Source: Saussurea involucrata (lineage: Eukaryota > Streptophyta > Magnoliopsida > Asterales > Asteraceae). Taken from it: a stretch of 64,000 nt of DNA. The position numbers and the translations under genes are program-made. The notes under the pieces were generated by a model that saw only the letters and a program-made list of their open reading frames with translations, was not told the DNA's origin and ran no database searches. Positions 21,582-33,079 of the stretch are shown here, in pieces (within the stretch, counting starts at the first letter, position 1; each line of letters opens with the position of its first letter). The stretch covers positions 1,103,929-1,167,928 of the forward strand of contig JAWVWS010001017.1 in NCBI GenBank assembly GCA_033807775.1. The letters are read 5' to 3'.

Positions 21582-23201
21582 CTGAAAATATAAGCACATT
21601 AGCATAGCATTCAACGTCGACAACAGATAAAAAACAAAAGTCTTGAAAGATAGACTTACCATGAATGCTAATCCAGCAACATGGGACTCAGTATCCTCAA
21701 GAGAGACCCCGTCGAAACACTCTCTGAAAGAAGAGAGCTGATACTTTCCCAAATAAGGGAACAGTTTCGTCCCGTCTAGGACGTTATCATCCAAAAAATC
21801 CGACGGTAACGTAAAGTTCACCGTCGTTTCAGAACCCATTTGCGCGCCCTTGCTCTTGTCGGCCGAAGTGGGGCCTGACGCGGCAAGGGAAGGCATCGTC
21901 GCCGGTTGCGCAGTATCAACGGACCTTGTGTCAGAAACCTTCTAGACAGACGTGGTCGATACCTTCACCCTAGACGTAGGCGACTCTCGACGAACCACCC
22001 GTCCTTGACGATGGTTCCCTCAGAACGGACATCCTCGTCCTCTTTGGGGGACCCGACCCAGATGTCGGGACTTCTTTTCTCTTTAGAACCCCCGACCCAG
22101 TTGTCGAGGTATCCTTCTCCATGTCTTCCCTTGCCTTGCGAGCTATCTCGACTTGAGCCATCTTCTTGACGGCTGCAGGCGTCATCTTCGCCCGAGATTC
22201 TCCTGTATGGAAAAAGAAAGAATTAGATGCTTGAGGATAGAAATAGATTAGATCGGGCGGAAAGAAGGCCAAGGGATACTTACCAGTTATCTCTACTTCT
22301 GGTTCTTCCCCCTTCTCTCCCTTCGCAGTCTCCTTAGAATCCTCTCTCTCGTCCTCTTCTTCTTTCTCCTCTCGACCCATCCTCATTCTATCGCTCAAGA
22401 AAATGGTGTCGTCATCCTCGTCTACCAAATGACGCGTGACGTACGACCGGTCCTCAGCACTAAACTCCAGGAACTTTTTGACCTTAGCTCGGGAGACGTC
22501 GTCCGGCTCTACCTTGTCGAAATCAATATCTACACATAAGGAAGAAGATCAGTCGAAAAGAAACCAAGCAACAGAATAACATAAGACATACGATAAACAA
22601 CTGAAAGTTCACCTGCCATATTCCAACCAGATCTAATCCAGTCACTATCGGTGTCCAGCGACACCACCCGCACGAATACATACCGAGTCTTTCATTTTCG
22701 ATCATTGACTGACGTGTTTAAAACCAAGGTGCGCTCGCCCTTGTGTCTCGAAAACAAACTATAACGACGGTACTGGTCACTTTTGACCTTATATGCCGTC
22801 AGTAAGTCCCTCACATTCATTGGTGGATTCCAGTTTGAGGTAAGGCGCTCGATGATCAAGATAACTCGCCAGAACTGGGGCATCAGTTGCCCCGGCGAAA
22901 GGTAAAATTCACACATAAACTCTTTGGCCAGGAGCGAATATGGCCAATGGAAGCCTATATTAAACGGGTACTCATATATAACGACATACCCCTCGGGGCA
23001 CATCTCTGGCCGAACCTTGCCAGCCATGCTTACGGTGATCCCCGTGGGAATCCTCGCTAGACTTCTAAAGTCGTCGAGATCTTCTTCATTTTTTATGGCG
23101 CTTCTAGGCTCCGTCGACATTGCTAACCCGATTTGCACTTCTGAAAGACCCCAAATATCCCAATTCCTCCTAGGTTTCCTAGAAATGGATTTGCGACGCA
23201 T
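21582..23201 (-). pseudogene. GE gag-like gene with Transposase_28-like domain and three introns, 3' truncated
   Basis: Exon 1 runs from ATG 23201 to 22613 and holds PEGYVVIYEYPFNIGFHWP ... LSPGQLMPQFWRV, a strong match to the plant domain called Transposase_28 (putative gypsy-type). It has one in-frame TGA (22692-22694). Introns follow GT-AG rules: 22530-22612 (83 bp), 22203-22283 (81 bp, GTAAGTAT...CATACAG) and 21582-21659 (78 bp, GTAAGTC...TTTTCAG). Exon 2 is acidic (EKEEEDERED); exon 3 has a Lys/Arg stretch and ends FPYLGKYQLSSF. The third intron recurs at the same place in the right GE copy. Function is unknown; Gag-like by position. Confidence 0.7.
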
Positions 23202-24502
23202 ACGCAAACTGAAGGGTCGCGCTTTATATGGTCGTCCTAGACCTTGGAAAAACCCTAACTAAATCGAAGATTCTCGCAGGTTTGGAAAAGATCAGATGAA
23301 AATCGACGAGAAAATCAAGAAGAAATCTGAAACCGAAATCGTAAAACGGGGAAAGATCCATCGTGATCTTTATATATGCAGTCGATCGTGTCAGGTCGAG
23401 TCTTTTGATGATCGCCACGCGCCCTCGTCTTTTCGTATGACCACACAGATCGCTGACATCTGGCCATGACAGTTGGTAAGCACAATCGTGCGTCAGTATG
23501 ACGTCACGATCTCTTTACCTTTTCGACTTCTAATTCAGTTAGAATTAAACCGATTCAGTTCCAAGGCAATCAGGACACGTGTCACGAGTATAAGCACCCG
23601 ACAAGCAAAATTTAAAATCCGAATTTGTCATTCTACTTTCAAATTTTGGGGGCAAACTGTTTGGGCAAAATTTCACCAGTCTCGACCACGACCAGAAAAG
23701 GTAAGACACATATTTTGAACCATATCTTGGATTAAGATAAGGTCCCGACAAAGACCCTTGAAACCTCCGTCGCCCCTTTTAAAAGGTAGGTCGAGAATTC
23801 CTCATGACACTCGACCATAGTGTCGTACGTTTCACACGACCGTCGTATAAAACCATGCGACCTCGACCAAACTAACGCGCGATATTACAGTTACATTTGT
23901 TCAATGTTTAATGCAGGAGTTAACATCATTAATGGACAACGGCTATAACTGATAAAGGTCATAAACAACACTAAAAGCGACGTCCGTTACGGCAGTTATC
24001 GAAGAGTTTAATGAGCCAATTAAGAGCGCCCGAAGACTATAAATTCCAACCTCAATCATCAGTTCCAGACATCGAACAACAGGCACAAGCACTCAAACTC
24101 TGAAGAACACTCAAGAAAAAGTGATCACTCATAGAAGATCGCTCTCGACGCAAGACAATCACGCACGACACATCATTTTTACACACGACGCACACTGTTT
24201 CACATAAAAAACACTTGTTACTTTACATTTCGAAGTCTTTCTTTAATTTGTATTGTAATCTCTGTACGATCGACACAAGAAACACAAGGACATCGCCCCT
24301 GTTTGGCGACCATAGTGCAGCGACGACATCTACTGTCGTCCGTGGGTTTTTTCCTCGTTGAGGTTTTTCCCGCGTCACCAAATTCTCTGTCTCATTTACA
24401 TTTCTGTCTTTATCGCACGCTTTTGTCGAATGATTCCTTTCTTTAGATGTTAAAGTCCACATCGACCTTAAGTTATACTTGGTGCGATTTTTGGCATTAA
24501 CA
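23202..24502 (-). repeat. GE 5' LTR and leader
   Basis: About 1.3 kb with no convincing gene. It aligns with 62008-63300 on the opposite strand. A minus-strand TATATAAAG is at about 23363-23372, 165 nt before the ATG. The LTR/leader boundary cannot be fixed here. Confidence 0.6.
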
Positions 24503-24580
24503 GTGAGTAGCTCCCGTTTACCAGTCATGTGCTTGGAGCATCCAAAGTCGAGAAACCACACATGACCGGGCTGCAAAATA
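24503..24580 (-). pseudogene. pol: C3 protease start, active site altered, cut by GE
   Basis: Encodes PGHVWFLDFGCSKHMTGKRELLT, the Copia protease segment that normally reads D-S-G-C. Here Ser of the catalytic Asp-Ser-Gly is Phe (TTT, 24544-24546). The frame ends at the GE insertion. Confidence 0.8.
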
Positions 24581-26889
24581 GAGATTAAGGATGTTTAGGT
24601 ACCAATCTGTAAATGGGTCCTTAGGTGTTATGTGCAGCACCTTTGTTTGAGACCCGTTTAGAGTTGGGTCTTTTTCGTTTGGTTTTACGAGAAATATTAG
24701 AATTAAAAACATGATATGTACCAAACCAATCAGATGCATGTTTAGAGTCAATCAAGTCATTCAAACCACAAACGGAACAACAAACATAATCACACGAAAA
24801 ATCAATCAACTGATAACATTGTCAAGTTTAACTGGAAATTTAAAACTATGTTCAACAGAGTTATTCAAACCAAAACCATGTTTGTTGTTATTATTCCTAT
24901 TATGCGAAAAAGATTTAAATGACTCGTTCTTCTCAGGGCGCGTCTTAGCTTTCTTCTCTACCCACTCTCTCCGAATCGCTTTCCCCCGACCCGTACTATC
25001 TGAAATTACATTTGAGTTTTCGTTAGAGGAGTTGGAGTAAACTGGTTGTTTAGAAGAGCTCTTTCCGGTTTTAGCACGTTTCTTAGACCGACGTTTAGAT
25101 TTGGTTTTAGAATTGGTCTTAGAAACGGTTTTAGAATTTGAACACTCGCCCTTTTTAAAATTAACTGGTTCGGGCATTTTTTCTAAAAAATGAGTGTGAC
25201 TAGTAAGCTTAGGAGCAAAATCAATCTTAGAAAAATCATCGTCATGACAAGGAGTGGAATTCATAAACTCAGAAAATCTTCGTGCAGAATCAGGTGGAGT
25301 GTCGCCATTAGAGTCAGATGAGGAGTTATCCGCAAATGGATTATCAAAAACCGAAAAAAGGTTCTTTTGAACAGAATCGGGTTCGATGGCCTTACCTTTA
25401 TCCTTAAAGCTCAAATCTTTATCATTTGTGTCATCAGACACTCCTATAAAAGCTTTGCACGAGGAACTATCCAAATAGATCGGAGTGTCGTCAAACGAGA
25501 ATGTTTCAGGAGTGACTGGCGTCATTGGAGTATCCACAGAATTCTTCTTAGCCATTCTCAGCGTTAAAGCTTCTGTCGCCAATGCGGACAGTTGAGAGGT
25601 CAACTTAGCAATCTCGGTTCGATAAGACTCTCTTTCAGATTCGGGTAGTGTCTCGGGTTTGGTCTGTTTAAGCTTTTCGATAGAATCTAAAAGTACAATC
25701 CTTTCGGTTTCATAAATGACCTTGTCTCTCGCAATCGATTCTTCAAGTTTGAAAATGATGTTTTCCAAAATCAGAGGTGGAACATAACGTTTTAACTCTG
25801 ATTTATCGTTAGAATCTACATCTGTTGTTGTCGGTACGGGAAGCGGAGTTTCAACCGTTTTGGCAAGCGAACAGATGTCGAAGTAATTATTGGGGAGATA
25901 AGGAATTTTGCTTTTTAAATACGACGCATTAAGCGTTTCGTACACGAAAGGGATCTGTACATTTATGTTTTTCCTAGGTGGTACATCATCTGATTTCGTG
26001 GTATTTTCGAAAGTAGGATTATTAGTTTTAGGTTTTGCCTCTATTGGTGGTAGAGGTATGGCTGTTTGTCTTTTAAAATCCTCAAACTCCTCATCTTCCG
26101 GAGATGCCTTAGTCCACTTAATCTTGTACTCGGGATATATCTTATCTAGGCCCATGAAATCGAATTCATAAAGAGTGGGGACCTTGGATAAGACTTTCTT
26201 TAGGTAGCACGGATTATCATATCCGAGTCCCCAAAGTGAGTTGTAATATTTGAATTCCTTAGGCTTGTTCAAGTGGATGGTTTGTTCGGATTGACCAAGT
26301 TTGTAAAGTTTGGATTCAAGATCCTTAAGCTTGGTGGTCAACTTCTCATTTTCTTTTAAAACATTTTCTTGAACTAAGACACTTTTAGAATACTCCTCCT
26401 GAGACTTCTCTAACTTTTGAGTATATTTGGATATTTGGGTCTCGAGGAGTTCAGCTCGTTTTGAAATTGACGAGCACTCAGATTGATAGTTTTCTATCAC
26501 ACACTTGTCCTCAGCCTTTTCAATCGCTAGCTTGCCTATGGTATCATATTTGATCTTAGCCTCGGCTTCTAGTTTAGAGACGTGAGCGTCTTTGATCTTA
26601 ACCTTATGTTTGAATGAATCTAAGGTACGCACCATTTCATGCATTTGATTAATCAAGTTAGCCTTGGAGGAACCACATACCTAACACTCGTGCTTGTCTT
26701 TCTTCTTGTCGGAAGAGTCATCTTCGGAATCAGATTCTTACGGATTCAGGCCAGTGTAACATATATGCGCTTCCACATCTTCATTCTCGTCATCAGTCTT
26801 TAGGAGCCAATGATCGTCTTCCACTTGTAGCACTTTGCCCGCTTCCTTCTGCCTTGACAGGAGCATCTTGTTCTTGTAGTACTCAGCAT
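24581..26889 (-). pseudogene. gag: C3 gag coiled-coil region and gag C-terminus, the only copy without C2
   Basis: The longest C3 gag segment. It is open from 26680 to 24806 (ATG at 26656), with the coiled coil, the globular part, a Ser/Thr-rich acidic part (DKGKAIEPDS, DNSSSDSNGD) and a basic tail (KSKRRSKKRAKTGKSS). Upstream codons 26889-26684 hold TAA 26738-26740 and TAG 26681-26683, stops present in all four C3 copies. Past 24806 the frame breaks repeatedly before the protease. At about 25455 it reads ATAAAAGCTTTGCAC without interruption, the empty site for the C2 insertion seen in the other copies. Its 5' end is cut by GB at TGCGT (26890-26894). Confidence 0.85.
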
Positions 26890-26894
26890 TGCGT

Positions 26895-26930
26895 TGTAAC
26901 AACCCGGATTCCCAAACATACAACAAGTAA
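26895..26930 (-). repeat. GB LTR stub (36 bp)
   Basis: The first 36 bp of a GB LTR (TGTAACAACCCGG...CAACAAGTAA) after the TGCGT target duplication, then fused to a C2 LTR. The identical fusion is at 33114. Confidence 0.9.
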
Positions 26931-27338
26931 TTCGTCCCTCGTACCGTATCGATTGGACGTCTATCTAGAGGATACAACAACCCGTTCAAGAATCGAACTC
27001 TCGAACCTGACGAATCAAACTATGTTTCCTTCTTGAAGAACAATGAAGAACTTTGAGAGAATTTGAGAGAGTATGCGTTTTTGTATATTGTAATCTGTTA
27101 CATATGCTTCCTATTTATAGAAGATCAACCGGTGCCAATGAAAAGTCACACCTTTTCATGAAAAGGTGGCGGTTGGTGGCGGTTGGTGTGAATGAAAAGT
27201 CACACCTTTTCATGAAAAGTCGCACCTTTTCATGAAAAGTCGCACCTTTTCATGAAAAGTCGCACCTTTTCATATGAAAAGTCGCACCTTTTCATATGAA
27301 AAGTCACATCTTTTCATATGTAACAGATTATCCCAACA
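26931..27338 (-). repeat. C2 3' LTR, truncated
   Basis: Matches the C2 5' LTR from TTCGTCCCTCG to CCCAACA. About 200 bp of the inner (U5-side) end is missing. It carries a GGTGGCGGTTGGTGGCGGTT insert (about 27165-27187), shared only with the LTR at 47457. TATA box at 27111-27120. Confidence 0.88.
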
Positions 27339-27933
27339 ATACCCCACATTTTCTATTCAAACTCTAATAATACCCCACATTTGAATAGAAAATAAGATAT
27401 TCTCAAAGTATTTATTGTTCTTATTCAGGAAATAAACATGAAATGCATCAGAAAAGGTGTCTAGGTGACTTGAACCGTTCTTAGTGAGTATTCATCGGAC
27501 CTACTTTGTGGGTTGTGACGAAGAGTCTTGAACTAACCACGTTTTGTAGTAAGTCTAGTCAATAAATATCACACAAATCATGTATATACATAGTTGACTC
27601 TTACCGTTGTGTTTATTTCGGTCGTGAACAATCCTTCTTCATGAGAATTTTAGAAGACGTAGTCATCTCCGTCCTCAAAGATGCGACCCCACATCAATCT
27701 CATATAGGTAATACTGATCAAGAACATTCCGTAGTGTTCCACCAATAAGCTATCAGTATTATTAAGAATAAGAATTCAACCCTTAAATCATCAACGGAAA
27801 ACAAAGGAAAAACATCATAGGAATAGGCATACCTTTGTTTAATTGCTTCTTGAGTTGTCCCCGACTAGTTTGCCTATTGAACCTAGACCATGGGATCTCC
27901 AATTTCGCTAGGTTAGGTTGCCGCCGAGGAAAC
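27339..27933 (-). other. C2 3' untranslated region and polypurine tract
   Basis: About 595 bp after RNase H with no gene. The minus strand next to the LTR reads AAAATGTGGGGTAT, a plausible polypurine tract; a similar tract lies just upstream (about 27370-27385). Confidence 0.65.
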
Positions 27934-30900
27934 TCATTGTGTTGGCTTTAAGCCCATTCCCCTCGATGTGAAGGATACTTGCTCTCTACTTGGGCCCTTT
28001 GTCAAAGGATCGGCAATGTTCTCCTTTGACTTTACATAGTCAATGGAAATGATTCCATTTTTTAGCAAGTCCTTTATAGTGTTGTGGCGCCTTCGTATGT
28101 GTCGGGACTTTCCATTGTAGATCTGATTCTTCGCTCTTGTGAGAGCGGCCATACTATCACAATGGATACCAATAGCAGTCACCGGTTTTGGCCACAACGG
28201 AATACCCTCTAGGAAGCTTTTTAGCCATTCGGCTTCTTCAGCGGCTTTGTCTAATGCGACAAATTCTGCTTCCATAGTTGATCTGGTATTCACAGTTTGT
28301 TTGGAAGATTTCCAAGATATCGCTGCTCCACCAAGTGTGAATACATATCCACTTGTGGACTTACTCTCCGAATGGTTGGATATCCAATTAGCATCACAAT
28401 ACCCTTCTAGAACGGGAGGGTATTTTGTATAATGTAACCCATAACCCATTGTGTATTTCAAATATCGAAGCACCCTTACTAGTGCATACCAATGGTCTTT
28501 TTCCCGGGTTATGTGAGTGCCGACTAAGTCTACTCATACAATACGCTATATCCGGTCGTGTACAGTTCATGATATACATCAAGCTTCCAAGAACTTTAGT
28601 GTATTCCAACTGAGCAACACTATCTCCTAGATTCTTCTTCAATTGACTTGAAGGATCGAATGGAGTCACAACCGGTCTGTCATCATAATGACCAAACTTT
28701 CGCAACACCTCAACATAGTGAGATTGGGTAAGGATGTAACCATTTGGATCCTTTTTAATCTTTATACCAAGGATAACATCAACAACTCCCGTATCTTTCA
28801 TATCAAATGCGGAGTTTAACATCTTCTTGGTTTGGTTTATTACATCCAAGTTTGATCCCATGATGAGCATATCATCAACATACAAACATAAACATCTTTG
28901 TATTGTTTCACATCAACACACTTATCACATCCATTTATGTGATAACCATTTGACAACATAGTGTTATCAAACTTCTCATGCCACTGTTTTGGCACTTGTT
29001 TAAGTCCATAAAGAGACTTAATCAACTTACAGACTTTGTTCTCTTGGCCTTTTACAACAAAACCTTCCGGTTGTTTCATATATATCTCTTCTTCTAATTC
29101 ACCATTCAAGAACGCGGTTTTCACATCCATTTGATGTATCTCTAAGTTATGTATAGCCACTATCGCAATCAACGTCCGTATAGACGTGATCCTAGTAACC
29201 GATGAATAGGTGTCAAAGAAGTCTTGACCTTCCTTTTGTCGGTACCCCTTGGCAACTAGTCGAGCTTTGTACTTCTCTATAGTGCCATCGGGTCTCAATT
29301 TCCGCTTGAAGATCCATTTATGACCAATTACCTTGTGACCCGGTGGTAAATCTACCAATCTCCATGTGTTATTTTGAACAATGGAGTCTATCTCACCTTG
29401 AATAGCCTCTTTCCAATAAGGTGCCTCCGATTTGTCCATGGCGGCTTTATAGGATTGAGGTTCTTCATCGACAACAAATGTCATGAAGTCGGGTCCAAAG
29501 TCTTTAGCAATCTTTCCCCTTTTACTTCTTCTAGGCTCTAGGTTTTCTTCTTGAGCCTTTGATGTACCTTCTTCATTTGGTTTCTCAACACTATCGGTGT
29601 TCTCTACTTCACATACTCTCTTCCTTGGATTAGAGATTTCTTTCCCTTTATCCTTGTAAGGAAATATGTGTTCAAAGAATTCAGCCTCAATTGATTCCAT
29701 AATTGTGTTGTTGTGGATATCTTCATTGTTTGACTTATAGACCAGAAATCTATAAGCAGCACTATTACTTGCCGGACCAAGATATACACAATCAATGGTC
29801 TTCGGTCCAAGTTTTGTCCTTTTGGGTAAAGGTACTTGAACCTTTGCAAGGCAACCCCACACTTTCATCCTTTTGTAGGAAGGAAGTTTTCCTTTCCATA
29901 GTTCATAAGGAGATTTATCGCTCTTTTTATGAGGAATTCTATTAAGTATCATATTTGCAGTTAAGCATGCTTCACCCCACAAACTATGTGGTGCACCCGA
30001 AGTAATCAACATTGAATTGATCATGTTTTTCAATGTTCTATTTTTCCTTTCGGCTACTCCATTTTGTTGTGGAGTATAGGGAGCCGTGGTTTGGTGAACT
30101 ATGCCATGATGAGAACAAAATTCTGCAAAGTCCTTAGACTCGTATTCTCCTCCTCTATCGGATCTCAGAATTTTTATTCTTTTGTCAAGTTGGTTTTCAA
30201 CTTCAGCCTTGTATGTCTTAAACATATTCAAAGCTTCATCTTTGGTATGTATTAGGTATACATAACAATATTTACTGCAATCATCAATAAATGATACATA
30301 ATAGTTCTTTCCTCCACGTGTGGGTGTGGCTTTGTAATCACATAAATCGTTGTGGATAAGTCCAAGTACTTGATTAGACTTTTCAACAAATTTATGTGGA
30401 TGGCTTGAGTATTTAGACTCAACACATACCTCACATTTTGTCTTGTTATCCATGGAACACTTGGGTAATAACCCAAGTCTTGTCATCCTTTGTAAGGATC
30501 GGAAGTTTACATGTCCTAGACGGGAATGCCATAAGGAAGAAGAGTCAAGCATGTACATAGAAGCACAGCTGGAGCCTACGGTTTTATTGCTATTTACAAC
30601 ATTTACAATATTTACATCATCATTGTTCATCACACTAAGTTTGAAGAGCCCCTCATTTAGGTAGCCCTTTCCAACATACATCCCACCCTTAGTAATCACA
30701 AATTTATCAGATTCAAACACCATCTTGAATCCTTTGTTACTAAGTGTGGGTCCATAAAGACCATCATCCAAACCATTAAGGATAAAATTCCGGCAATTGT
30801 ATTCGTTTGCGTTCCAAATATCCAAGGATCATTGGAACATAGCCAATTCAATTTGGGATGGGGCGTTTTCTCCCTCTCCAACCGGTGGTGTCGGTGCTTG

Positions 30901-31033
30901 ATCGGTAAGCACGTTAGACACTTTCAACGTCGTCAAGTAGAAGAGCATCTTTTGTTGCCATCTTCTAAAATCGGAACCCTTAAATTTTTCGGGTTTCTCC
31001 ACATTCGATTTCAACAAGGAAGAGTTTTCCATC
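27934..31033 (-). pseudogene. gag-pol: C2 gag-pol, copy A, with an in-frame deletion of zinc knuckle and protease
   Basis: Starts at ATG 31033 (MENSSLLKSNVEK). TGA at 30829-30831 replaces an Arg codon (CGA in copy B). The frame then runs to 28840. Compared with copy B, 912 bp are absent at 30756/30757 (copy B 46241-47152), exactly 304 codons, which removes the rest of the Gag core, the CCHC knuckle and the protease. Integrase is complete (HSRLGHVNF, DRGGEYES, GVAERKNRT), and reverse transcriptase follows. One frameshift lies just before YVDD (about 28885-28915) and another at about 28495. RNase H (YCDANW, STMEAEF, NIADPLTKG) ends at 27934. Confidence 0.9.
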
Positions 31034-31040
31034 GTCAACG

Positions 31041-31055
31041 GAATTTCTGTCTAAG
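31041..31055 (-). promoter_or_regulatory. C2 primer-site position, complementary to its own LTR
   Basis: The base after the 5' LTR is 31057, and the minus strand reads ATCTTAGACAGAAATTCCG. This is not the usual initiator tRNA-Met site. 31041-31055 is the reverse complement of CTTAGACAGAAATTC in C2 LTRs; this copy's own LTR partner (31275-31289) has one mismatch. Confidence 0.55.
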
Positions 31056-31057
31056 AT

Positions 31058-31610
31058 TGTTAGACCTTATATACACGAATTGAAATTCGTAACACACAAT
31101 ATTTAATCAGATGGAAAACTGAATTTATTTATATATATATATATGTATATACGAAATTTACATATAAACGAAAATACATAAACAAAGTTTCAAGGAGAAA
31201 AAGACTAACTCGAGTTTCTTGATCACAAATTTGAAGAAGAACGTTTGTTGGATTGAGGCCTGCAAAGCAGTGTCCTTAGACAGAAATCCGTCCCTCGTAC
31301 CGTATCGATTGGACGTCTATCTAGAGGATACAACAACCCGTTCAAGAATCGAACTCTCGAACCTGACGAATCAAACTATGTTTCCTTCTTGAAGAACTTT
31401 GAGAGAATTTGAGAGAGTATGCGTTTTTGTATATTGTAATCTGTTACATATGCATCCTATTTATAGAAGATCAACCGGTGCCAATGAAAAGTCACACCTT
31501 TTCATGAAAAGTCACACCTTTTCATGAAAAGTCACACCTTTTCATATAAAAGGTCACACCTTTTCATATGAAAAGTCACATCTTTTCATATGTAACAGAT
31601 TACCCCAACA
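31058..31610 (-). repeat. C2 5' LTR, copy A (553 bp)
   Basis: Plus-strand ends TGTTAGACC and ACCCCAACA. Contains an AT microsatellite (about 31125-31146), a TATA box at 31457-31466 and the 20-bp array (31485-31590). It lacks the GGTGGCGG insert found in its own 3' LTR. The outer end joins C3 gag at AGCTTTGCAC. Confidence 0.9.
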
Positions 31611-33074
31611 AGCTTTGCACAAGGAACTATCCAAATAGATCGGAGTGTTGTCAAACGAGATTGTTTCAGGAGTGACTGGCGTCATTGGAGTATCCACTGA
31701 ATTCTCCTTAGCCATTCTCAGCGTTAAAGCTTCTGTCGCCAATGCGGACAGTTGAGAGGTCAACTTAGCAATCTCGGTTCGATAAGACTCTCTTTCAGAT
31801 TCGGGTAGTGTCTCAGGTTTGGTCTGTTTAAGCTTTTCGATAGAATCTAAAAGTACAATCCTTTCGGTTTCATAAATGACCTTGTCTCTCGCAATCGATT
31901 CTTCAAGTTTGAAAATGATGTTTTCCAAAATCAGAGGTGGAACATAACGTTTTAACTCTGATTTATCGTTAGAATCTACATCTGTTGTTGTCGGTACGGG
32001 AAGCGGAGTTTCAACCGTTTTGGCAAGCGAACAGATGTCGAAGTAATTATTGGGGAGATAAGGAATTTTGCTTTTTAAATACGACGCATTAAGCGTTTCG
32101 TACACGAAAGGGATCTGTACATTTATGTTTTTCCTAGGTGGTACATCATCTGATTTCGTGGTATTTTCGAAAGTAGGATTATTAGTTTTAGGTTTTGCCT
32201 CTATTGGTGGTAGAGGTATGGTTGTTTGTCTTTTAAAATCCTCAAACTCCTCATCTTCCGGAGATGCCTTAGTCCACTTAATCTTGTACTCGGGATATAT
32301 CTTATCTAGGCCCATGAAATCGAATTCATAAAGAGTGGGGACCTTGGATAAGACTTTCTTTAGGTAGCACGGATTATCATATCCGAGTCCCCAAAGTGAG
32401 TTGTAATATTTGAATTCCTTAGGCTTGTTCAAGTGGATGGTTTGTTCGGATTGACCAAGTTTGTAAAGTTTGGATTCAATATCCTTAAGCTTGGTGGTCA
32501 ACTTCTCATTTTCTTTTAAAACATTTTCTTGAACTAAGACACTTTTGGAATACTCCTCCTGAGACTTCTCTAACTTTTGAGTATATTCGGATATTTGGGT
32601 CTCGAGGAGTTCAGCTCGTTTTGAAATTGCCGAGCACTCAGATTGATAGTTTTCTATCACACACCTGTCCTCAACCTTTTCAATCGCTAGCTTGCCTATG
32701 GTATCATATTTGATCTTAGCCTCGGCTTCTAGTTTAGAGACGTGAGCGTCTTTGATCTTAACCTTATGTTTGAATGAATCTAAGGTACGCACCATTTCAT
32801 GCATTTGATTAATCAAGTTAGCCTTGGAGGAACCACATACCTAACACTCGTGCTTGTCTTTCTTCTTGTCGGAAGAGTCATCTTCGGAATCAGATTCTTA
32901 CGGATTCAGGCCAGTGTAACACATACGGATTCAGGCCAGTGTAACACATATGCGCTTCCTCATCTTCATTCTCGTCATCAGTCTTTAGGAGCCAATGATC
33001 GTCTTCCACTTGTAGCACTTTGCCCGCTTCCTTCTGCCTTGACAGGAGCATCTTGTTCTTGTAGTACTCAGCAT
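31611..33074 (-). pseudogene. gag: C3 gag coiled-coil region, copy 3
   Basis: Open from 32816 down to the C2 junction without a stop, so it is better preserved than copies 1 and 4. Upstream codons are frame-shifted by the 25-bp duplication at 32900-32949, as in copy 1. The 5' edge is the GB target duplication TGCGT (33075-33079). Confidence 0.85.
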
Positions 33075-33079
33075 TGCGT

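Larger units (their letters stand above)
21538..24502 (-). mobile_element. GE: intron-bearing element with Transposase_28-like domain, minus strand
   Basis: The minus strand starts TGTTAATGCCAAAAATCG at 24502, joined directly to C3 protease sequence. The same terminus starts the plus-strand copy at 62008, and the two stay alike for several hundred bases, including a segment like GGGTTTTTTCCTCGTTGAGG near 24340 that is common in plant LTR leaders. Downstream is the spliced gene at 21582-23201. The 3' half is missing. No primer-binding site could be identified, so the LTR inner end is uncertain. Tat-like Gypsy is a plausible placement (inference). Confidence 0.65.
26931..31610 (-). mobile_element. 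C2 Ty1/copia element, copy A
   Basis: Minus-strand order: 5' LTR 31058-31610, very short leader, gag-pol pseudogene 27934-31033, 3' UTR and polypurine tract, then a truncated 3' LTR ending ...ATCCCAACA at 27338. It lies between two C3/GB junctions. Confidence 0.9.

Noticed and set aside
21906..22169. Plus-strand 87-codon frame
   Set aside because: Opposite exon 3 of the GE gene, which has splice sites and a homologous second copy.
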